From contig JBARVL010000340.1 in the NCBI GenBank assembly GCA_049646245.1, positions 1-26,270 of the forward strand: a DNA stretch of 26,270 nt, given 5' to 3'. The notes beneath the pieces are model-generated. The model did no database searches. It was not told the origin of the DNA and saw only the letters and a list, made by a program, of their open reading frames with translations. The translations under genes were made by a program, and so were the position numbers. Position 1 is the stretch's first letter, and each line of letters begins with the position of its first letter. This document shows, piece by piece, positions 21,749 to 26,270 of this stretch. Origin of the DNA: Crinalium sp049646245 (GTDB lineage Bacteria > Cyanobacteriota > Cyanobacteriia > Cyanobacteriales > PCC-9333).

Positions 21749-21961
21749 TTACTGCCCAGTGACAACTTCATGATTTTCTAATCGCTCAAAACTTTTTTTG
21801 CTATTCAAATTTTTGGCTAGATGCCAAGCTAAATCACCATCACTTGTTAAAGCACTATCTAAACAAGGCATTTCCTGATGGCAAGAGGTGCAAAACCAGT
21901 AAATTTTGTGTTGTCGGATACATCGGACTAAAGTTTGTGAACAGCAAAGACAAGAAGGCAT
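21749..21961 (-). CDS. Small zinc-ribbon protein
   Basis: A 70-residue protein with two CxxC knuckles, Cys4-Cys7 in 'CLCC' and Cys24-Cys27 in 'CTSC', separated by 16 residues that include 'RCIRQHKIYWF', a pattern typical of a four-cysteine zinc ribbon. Further Cys at 6, 14 and 33. The second half is polar and probably disordered. No membrane or catalytic motif. It is the first gene of an apparent three-gene minus-strand unit with the GAF kinase (56 bp downstream) and the CheB-CheR kinase, which suggests a role in that signalling path, perhaps as a protein-binding adaptor; this is inference. I recall similar miniproteins next to cyanobacterial sensor kinases but cannot name a family. Confidence 0.75.
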   Translation of the reverse strand: MPSCLCCSQTLVRCIRQHKIYWFCTSCHQEMPCLDSALTSDGDLAWHLAKNLNSKKSFERLENHEVVTGQ

Positions 21962-22267
21962 ATATTTTTCATTTAAAATCTTTCCATTAATCTAGCTTGT
22001 AAAAGTAAAAAAGCAGTAAATATCTCAGGTTTTCATGTATTTTTGTATACTTAAATCTAAATAGCGATGTCCATCTATATTGTTTACGAGTTTTTTACTT
22101 TCAGATGGTACACTTCCAAAAGATCTAAGTCATAAGCTGTTGTGTTTCGCGCATTTTATATTTGAGAGCGGGAGGAGAGAGGGGTATTGTGTTTGATAAC
22201 TTTTTAGCTAATTTTGCTCGTAGAGTCAGAGGTGTCAATTAAATTAGTATTAGTGGGAAAATTTAAG
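21962..22267. other. 306-bp intergenic region between divergent genes
   Basis: This gap holds the promoters of the minus-strand signalling unit and of the DUF1830 gene. It is AT-rich and has a short purine stretch (GGGAGGAGAGAGGGG near 22170-22184). An in-frame TTG at 22214 would extend DUF1830 by 18 residues but is unlikely. I see no RNA gene, palindromic element or clear promoter box here. Confidence 0.5.
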
Positions 22268-22561
22268 ATGATAGTATTTAATTCTGATTTACCAGATTGT
22301 AAAAAACTTTGCTGTTTCTATACAAACCCTAGTCAGCAAGTACAAATTATCAAAATAACAAATATTCCTGCTTTATCCTGGGAAAAAACAATTTTTCCTG
22401 GACAATGTATAATGTTTGAAGCAGCAGCCGATGCTAAACTAGAAATTCATACTAATGATTGTGTCACAGCAATTTTCGCTGACGTGATCACTTGCCAAAG
22501 TATATGTGTGTTCGATGGATATAATTTAGCTAAATCTGGTAATCTACCTAGTTTAAATTAA
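22268..22561 (+). CDS. DUF1830 domain protein
   Basis: A 97-residue small soluble protein of the DUF1830 family, which is essentially cyanobacterial and of unknown function. The family pattern is seen: 'LCCFYTNPSQQVQIIKITNIPALSWEKTIFPGQCIMFEAAADAKLEIHTND' followed by 'CQSICVFD'. It looks like an all-beta fold. Cys residues at the start of the domain ('KLCCFY') and near the end are recurrent in the family. The ATG at 22268 is chosen because the domain starts soon after; upstream residues from the TTG at 22214 look non-native. ComFB follows 51 bp downstream on the same strand, so the two may be co-transcribed. Confidence 0.85.
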   Translation: MIVFNSDLPDCKKLCCFYTNPSQQVQIIKITNIPALSWEKTIFPGQCIMFEAAADAKLEIHTNDCVTAIFADVITCQSICVFDGYNLAKSGNLPSLN

Positions 22562-22612
22562 TATCATAAATTTTTATCAAGAACCCTTAATTGCAAGTAA
22601 AAAGAGTAAAAA

Positions 22613-22915
22613 ATGAGTTACAAAATAGCCAATTTAACGTTACCGTTGGTGATGGAAGAAGTTGAAGAAGTATTGCAAGATTATCCTCGTTATCCCTATC
22701 AAGTCGCTTTTTCTATTCATAAATTGCGACAACTACTAATTGCTGATGTTCTAAGTAAAATTCCTAATGAATATACAGTAATTGAAGATGCAGAAGAATT
22801 ATCTATACAGCCTCAAAACTTTTCTCCTCCTCTACAGAAACGCTTGCATAGAGAGATGATTATTCGCCAAAGTATTCTAGATATTCTCCAAAAAAATGCC
22901 GAATGGCATAGTTAG
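22613..22915 (+). CDS. ComFB family protein (late competence development)
   Basis: A 100-residue protein of the ComFB family, first known from the Bacillus comF operon. Cyanobacterial ComFB proteins have been reported to bind cyclic dinucleotides and to influence motility or DNA uptake; I recall this from recent literature and it is not shown by the sequence. Visible family pattern: 'NLTLPLVMEEVEEVLQDYPRYPYQ' then 'SIHKLRQLLIADVLSKIPNEYTVIEDAEEL'. The rest is helical and charged, with 'QKRLHREMIIRQSILDILQKN' at the end. No membrane segment. It follows the DUF1830 gene closely. The ATG at 22613 has no clear Shine-Dalgarno sequence. Confidence 0.85.
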   Translation: MSYKIANLTLPLVMEEVEEVLQDYPRYPYQVAFSIHKLRQLLIADVLSKIPNEYTVIEDAEELSIQPQNFSPPLQKRLHREMIIRQSILDILQKNAEWHS

Positions 22916-22948
22916 TTAAGCTACTTTTTCTCCCACTTTTATTTTCCC

Positions 22949-23222
22949 TACCCCACCCCTAAAAAAAGGGGGGGAATCCCATCAAAGTCCCCCTTTTTAA
23001 GCAGGGCTACTTCATTGTGACGAGAGAAAATAATTTGGGTGGGATTGCCTGTAGAAAAGTGGAAAAATTCGGGAAATTTCTCCCCCTGCTCCTCTGCTCC
23101 CCTGCTCCCCTGCCCCCCTAATTTTCTTTGACGACAATGAAACAGCCCTGCCCTTTTTAAGGGGGATTTAGGGGGATCGAGAGCGACATAAACGGAGCCA
23201 ATAAAGTTTAAAAACACAGTCT
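22949..23222. repeat. Palindromic repeat D, split by a MITE-like insertion
   Basis: This fourth copy of the core is broken: AAAGTCCCCCTTTTTAAG is at 22984-23001 and GGGGATTTAGGGGGATC resumes at 23162-23178. The tail 'ACATAAACGGAGCCAATA' and a decayed right terminal repeat (TTTAAAAACACAGTCT, about 23207-23222) follow. The left outer repeat is not found; the left limit is approximate. It fills most of the 367-bp gap between the convergent comFB and OmpR-type regulator genes. An open frame on the minus strand at 22948-23217 is only repeat sequence. Confidence 0.75.
23002..23150. mobile_element. 149-bp MITE-like insertion with 11-bp target duplication
   Basis: CAGGGCTACTTCATTGT (23002-23018) is mirrored by ACAATGAAACAGCCCTG (23134-23150) with two mismatches. 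The 11-bp direct repeat CCCTTTTTAAG flanks it exactly (22991-23001 and 23151-23161). Removing the insert and one duplicate restores the 36-bp core seen at 5089, 9358 and 14889. The inside has no ORF and includes a C-rich run of TGCTCC/CTGCTCCCC units (about 23080-23117). It must have been moved by a transposase encoded elsewhere; an 11-bp duplication is within the range of some IS4-family elements, which is only a hint. Confidence 0.85.
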
Positions 23223-23282
23223 AGAGGGTAAGCGAAAAATGAAAAATGTGGGTAATAACAAAGACTTTATGCTGAGAGATTT

Positions 23283-23969
23283 CTAATTTTTTTCTGCAAA
23301 GGATTTGAGACGATACCCTACACCGTAAATTGTTTCAATTAAATCCGATGGGGCTAACACTTTCTTGAATTTATCACGTATGCTTTTGATGTGAACCTTA
23401 ATCGTATCTTCTCCTGGTGGATCTTCAGACTGCCAAAGGTTTTCAATAATAAAACTGTGGGTAAATACCCGTCGAGGATGACGCAGAAAAAGCTCGACGA
23501 GACTAAATTCTTTAGCAGTTAGGTTGACGATCAAGTTATTATATGTTAATTCATGGGAACTCGGATCAAGACGCAATTTACCCCACTCTAAAATTGGGAG
23601 TAAGTTAACACTCCCTCGGCGTAGTAAGGCTCGGATTCTTGCCAATAATTCTATCAAATCAACAGGTTTGATCAGATAGTCATCCGCCCCAGCATCTAAC
23701 CCAGCGACTTTGTTAGTGATATCGTCGCGGGCAGTTAGCATGAGAATAGGTGTAACATTACCCTGAGTGCGTAATTGCTTACAAAAGCTAATCCCATCTA
23801 ACTTGGGCAGCATGACATCTAATAAAATTAGGTTATAATTAAATATTTGAGATTGTATCCAAGCATCTTCGGCATTTGCTACAACATCGACAACATAAAG
23901 TTGATCACTTAGGGCTGCTGCGAGTGCTTGAGAAAGAGAGTTATCATCCTCAACTATCAGTATTTTCAT
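23283..23969 (-). CDS. OmpR/PhoB-family response regulator
   Basis: A 228-residue two-domain transcription factor. The receiver (1-115) has Asp8-Asp9 in 'ILIVEDDN', phospho-acceptor Asp51 in 'LILLDVMLPKLDG', Thr79 and Lys101 in 'YLIKPVDL'. The DNA-binding winged helix (about 130-225) shows 'LTAKEFSLVELFLRHPRRVFTHSFIIENLW' and 'VHIKSIRDKFKKV...IETIYGVGYRL'. Both are complete. The ATG at 23969 is chosen because 'MKILIVEDD' is the universal start; the frame stays open upstream to 24134, but that part is repeat and leader. The 75-bp repeat copy 2 begins five bases upstream of this ATG, so the leader is made of repeat. No partner kinase is adjacent. It resembles RppA-type regulators, without certainty. 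Confidence 0.94.
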   Translation of the reverse strand: MKILIVEDDNSLSQALAAALSDQLYVVDVVANAEDAWIQSQIFNYNLILLDVMLPKLDGISFCKQLRTQGNVTPILMLTARDDITNKVAGLDAGADDYLIKPVDLIELLARIRALLRRGSVNLLPILEWGKLRLDPSSHELTYNNLIVNLTAKEFSLVELFLRHPRRVFTHSFIIENLWQSEDPPGEDTIKVHIKSIRDKFKKVLAPSDLIETIYGVGYRLKSFAEKN

Positions 23970-23974
23970 AAGTA

Positions 23975-24049
23975 AGTCAACGCGAGTTAAACGTATTACC
24001 CCACCCCCCAACCCCCTCCCGTTCATAAGGGGAGGGGGAGATGTTTGTT
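23975..24049. repeat. 75-bp hairpin repeat, copy 2, in the leader of the response regulator gene
   Basis: Reverse complement matches 5606-5680 at 68 of 75 positions without gaps. The stem is kept with one mismatch (CCCCCTCCC pairing with GGGAGGGGG). Unlike copy 1 it lies upstream of a gene, only 5 bp from the start codon at 23969, so the hairpin falls in the 5' leader or promoter. The 205-bp gap to ndhB also holds the ndhB promoter. Confidence 0.8.
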
Positions 24050-24174
24050 TTATCTTTTTTAAGGTGGAGCTACTTAAAACCAAAATGGCACTAAAGGCTG
24101 CACTACAGATAAAATGCAATGGATGAGGCAACATCTATAGTGTTGCATAACAATAATTATCTGCTCTGCCTATT

Positions 24175-25752
24175 ATGGATTTTGCCAGTCTCGCAGCCCA
24201 GCTTAATGCCGGAACAATTTTGCCAGAGGGGATTGTAATTCTTACCCTGCTGGCGGTTTTAGTAGGTGACTTGATTGTAGGGCGGTCATCTGCGCGTTGG
24301 ACTCCTTATTTAGCGATCGCAGGTTTGCTTTCCTCGGTTGTCGCCCTATACTATCAATGGGATACCACCCTCACTAACCAAATTTCATTTTTGGGTAGTT
24401 TTAACAGTGATGCCATGAGCATCGTGTTTCGGGGCATCATCGCCTTATCTGCTACCATCACCGTGTTGATGTCAATCCGCTACGTTGAGCAGAGTGGTAC
24501 ATCCTTGGCAGAATTTATCGCCATTTTGCTCAGTGCGACTGTCGGCGGGATGTTTTTATCCGGTGCAGATGAGTTAGTCACGATTTTTGTATCTCTAGAA
24601 ACGCTCAGTATCTCCTCTTATCTAATTACGGGATACATGAAGCGTGACCCTCGTTCTAATGAAGCAGCGTTAAAATATCTGCTCATTGGCGCTTCTAGTT
24701 CTGCAATTTTCCTTTATGGTGTGTCGCTGCTTTACGGGTTATCTGGGGGAGAAACTCGCTTAAGTGCGATCGCATCTGGTATTGCTAACGCGGGATCTGA
24801 TGTATCCTTGGGAGTATTGATTGCTTTAGTATTTGCGATCGCGGGTATTGCCTTTAAAATCTCCGCAGTCCCCTTTCACCAGTGGACACCAGACGTTTAC
24901 GAAGGTTCTCCCACTCCAGTTGTCGCTTTCTTATCAGTTGGTTCCAAAGCAGCAGGATTCGCCTTAGCAATTCGCCTCCTTGTAACTGCTTTCCCCTTAG
25001 TTACAGAAGAGTGGCATTTTGTATTTACTGCCCTAGCAGTTCTCAGTATGGTTTTGGGTAACGTCGTTGCACTTACTCAAACCAGCATGAAACGCCTCTT
25101 GGCTTACTCTTCCATCGCCCAAGCTGGCTTTGTGATGATTGGTTTAGTTACCGGAACAACTGAAGGTTACGCCAGTATGGTGTTTTACCTGATGATTTAC
25201 CTGTTTATGAACTTGGGCGGTTTTACTTGTGTAATTCTATTCTCATTACGCACAGGAACCGACCAAATTAGCGAGTATTCCGGTTTATATCAAAAAGACC
25301 CACTTTTAACACTTGGTTTAAGTATTTGCTTACTTTCTTTAGGTGGTATTCCACCTCTAGCTGGATTTTTTGGCAAAATCTACCTCTTCTGGGCTGGTTG
25401 GAAAGCAGGTGCTTACGGGTTAGTTTTATTAGGCTTACTCACCACTGTAATTTCCATTTACTACTACATTCGTGTCGTCAAGATGATGGTAGTAAAAGAA
25501 CCCCACGAAATGTCTGATGCTGTGAAGAATTATCCAGAAATTAAGTGGAATTTACGTGGAATGCGACCTTTGCAAGTCGGTTTAGTACTGTCTGTAATAG
25601 CGACAAGTTTAGCTGGCATTTTATCTAATCCATTGTTTACCTTGGCGAACGATTCTATTACTCGTACTCCGATGCTGCAATCTACTGTAGTTAGTACTAA
25701 GTTACCAGCAGTTACGCCGTTACAAGTTGCTAGAACTTTAGACGGAAAGTAA
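24175..25752 (+). CDS. ndhB: NAD(P)H-quinone oxidoreductase subunit 2 (NDH-1, NdhB)
   Basis: A 525-residue integral membrane subunit of the thylakoid NDH-1 complex, which takes electrons from ferredoxin into plastoquinone for cyclic flow, respiration and CO2 uptake, while pumping protons. It is a NuoN/MrpD-type antiporter-like subunit with about 14 hydrophobic helices. Family motifs: 'VSLETLSISSYLITGYMKRDPRSNEAALKYLLIGASSSAIFLYG' with Glu142 and Lys167, 'KISAVPFHQWTPDVYEGSPTPVVAFLSVGSKAAGFA', and 'KRLLAYSSIAQAGFVMIGL'. Full length. The ATG at 24175 fits the family N-terminus. It is a single gene here, as often in cyanobacteria, and ends before a strong terminator at 25794. Confidence 0.97.
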   Translation: MDFASLAAQLNAGTILPEGIVILTLLAVLVGDLIVGRSSARWTPYLAIAGLLSSVVALYYQWDTTLTNQISFLGSFNSDAMSIVFRGIIALSATITVLMSIRYVEQSGTSLAEFIAILLSATVGGMFLSGADELVTIFVSLETLSISSYLITGYMKRDPRSNEAALKYLLIGASSSAIFLYGVSLLYGLSGGETRLSAIASGIANAGSDVSLGVLIALVFAIAGIAFKISAVPFHQWTPDVYEGSPTPVVAFLSVGSKAAGFALAIRLLVTAFPLVTEEWHFVFTALAVLSMVLGNVVALTQTSMKRLLAYSSIAQAGFVMIGLVTGTTEGYASMVFYLMIYLFMNLGGFTCVILFSLRTGTDQISEYSGLYQKDPLLTLGLSICLLSLGGIPPLAGFFGKIYLFWAGWKAGAYGLVLLGLLTTVISIYYYIRVVKMMVVKEPHEMSDAVKNYPEIKWNLRGMRPLQVGLVLSVIATSLAGILSNPLFTLANDSITRTPMLQSTVVSTKLPAVTPLQVARTLDGK

Positions 25753-25793
25753 ACCAATTACGCCTAATCAGATACGGGTGAAATGCCCGACAG

Positions 25794-25827
25794 AAAAAAC
25801 GCCTGACAAGTATGTTAGGCGTTTTTT
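25794..25827 (+). terminator. Rho-independent terminator (bidirectional)
   Basis: AAAAAACGCCTGAC (25794-25807) pairs with GTTAGGCGTTTTTT (25814-25827) with one G-T pair and a 6-nt loop; a T7 run follows the stem on the plus strand, and the A6 run gives a U-tract on the minus strand. It lies 41 bp past ndhB and 32 bp past the end of the convergent ABM gene, so it can serve both. Confidence 0.93.
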
Positions 25828-25859
25828 TGTGAATTCTAGTTAGATATAGCAGTTAGACA

Positions 25860-26186
25860 TCACTCTTCATTAGGCTGAATTTCACTAACAACTTCATAAA
25901 AATTAGTAGCTGGTCCTTTGGCAAACAAAGGTGTCATTTGGCTGATAATATTTTGTAAAGCTTCGCTTTGATTTGCTTCCATTTTCTCGGCGCTTTCCCA
26001 TAAAATTACAGCAATTCCTTTATCTGTTCCAGGTTCTTGTAAAAGATATGCTCCTTTAAAACCCTCTGTGTAGGTGGAAACTGCTTTTTCAAATAGTTGT
26101 TCAGCTTCGTCAAATTTTCCTGGCTTAAATTCAGCCCTAGCTACATAGGCAAATTTATGTTTAAGAAAATCTAAAAATTCTGGCAT
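25860..26186 (-). CDS. ABM-fold (antibiotic biosynthesis monooxygenase-like) protein
   Basis: A 108-residue protein with the dimeric alpha/beta-barrel pattern of the ABM family: 'KFAYVARAEFKPGKFDEAEQLFEKAVSTYTEGFKGAYLLQEPGTDKGIAVILWESAEKMEANQ' followed by 'PLFAKGPATNFYEVV'. Members range from small oxygenases to ligand-binding or stress proteins without enzymatic activity, so the name is only a fold label. No haem or metal motif is seen. The ATG at 26186 has a strong Shine-Dalgarno sequence (GGAGGG, 4 bp upstream), which decides against the TTG four codons earlier. It is convergent with ndhB across the shared terminator. Physiological role unknown. Confidence 0.8.
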   Translation of the reverse strand: MPEFLDFLKHKFAYVARAEFKPGKFDEAEQLFEKAVSTYTEGFKGAYLLQEPGTDKGIAVILWESAEKMEANQSEALQNIISQMTPLFAKGPATNFYEVVSEIQPNEE

Positions 26187-26224
26187 TATTCCCTCCAAGC
26201 TTAATAATTTTATGCTAATAAAAT

Positions 26225-26230
26225 ATTATA
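26225..26230 (-). promoter_or_regulatory. Candidate -10 box of the ABM gene
   Basis: On the minus strand TATAAT is read at 26230-26225, about 38 bp upstream of the ATG at 26186 and followed by a leader containing GGAGGG. No good -35 box is visible at 17 bp. The region is AT-rich, so a chance match is possible. Confidence 0.35.
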
Positions 26231-26270
26231 ACACTGGTGTTGCTAACTGATATTATAATTGAATCTCTTG

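Noticed and set aside
23080..23117. CTGCTCCCC repeats as a possible regulatory array
   Set aside because: They sit inside the MITE, are C-rich low-complexity units, and resemble filler repeats.
22948..23217. Open frame of 89 codons on the minus strand between comFB and the response regulator gene
   Set aside because: It consists entirely of palindromic repeat D and the MITE inside it; composition is repeat-like and no family is recognised.
23970..24134. 55-residue N-terminal extension of the OmpR-type regulator
   Set aside because: The universal receiver start MKILIVEDD lies at 23969, and the extension is translated from the 75-bp repeat and leader.
1..26270. tRNA, rRNA or known riboswitches
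   Set aside because: By reading I found no cloverleaf with a GTTCGAATC-type T-arm, no rRNA motif and no riboswitch consensus; a covariance-model search would be decisive.

Overview
The window comes from a cyanobacterial chromosome. The evidence is the plastoquinone oxidoreductase subunit NdhB, a CRR7-type NDH-1 factor, DUF2854 and DUF1830 proteins (families of oxygenic phototrophs), and about two dozen copies of the HIP1 palindrome GCGATCGC. The genus cannot be read from the sequence. It is ordinary core and accessory chromosome with many short palindromic repeats between genes. I see no prophage, CRISPR array, rRNA, tRNA or intact transposase gene.

Layout. 1-3.5 kb: a cut-off gene end, two Uma2-family nucleases, a RelE/Phd-type toxin-antitoxin pair, a ketopantoate reductase and a one-helix membrane protein. 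3.9-8.0 kb: an ABC ATPase without its permease, a FAS1 protein, a GH13 amylase-like enzyme and a stand-alone receiver. 8.1-11.2 kb: two small unknown proteins in tandem, a DUF2854 membrane protein, CRR7 and, divergent from it, SelO. 11.2-14.7 kb: a VapBC-like pair and topA. 14.9-22 kb: a large minus-strand signalling cluster made of a zinc-ribbon miniprotein, a GAF-PAS-PAS histidine kinase and a 1440-residue CheB-CheR-PAS-HisKA-receiver hybrid. 22.2-24 kb: DUF1830, ComFB and an OmpR-type regulator. 24.2-26.2 kb: ndhB, a clear terminator and an ABM-fold protein.

The genes mostly act as separate small units. The one candidate multi-gene system is the signalling cluster at 14987-21961, where the spacing suggests co-transcription of a possible light- or ligand-sensing GAF kinase, a chemotaxis-enzyme/kinase fusion with no chemotaxis receptors nearby, and a small zinc-binding partner. 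ndhB and crr7 both serve the photosynthetic NDH-1 complex but lie about 15 kb apart.

The most informative non-coding signal is the set of repeats. A 36-bp C/G-rich palindromic core occurs four times in two different outer frames. One copy is intact with 16-bp terminal inverted repeats and a possible 4-bp target duplication. Another is split by a 149-bp MITE-like insert flanked by a perfect 11-bp target duplication. A separate 75-bp hairpin repeat occurs twice in opposite orientations. I did not find a convincing undescribed defence or metabolic system.
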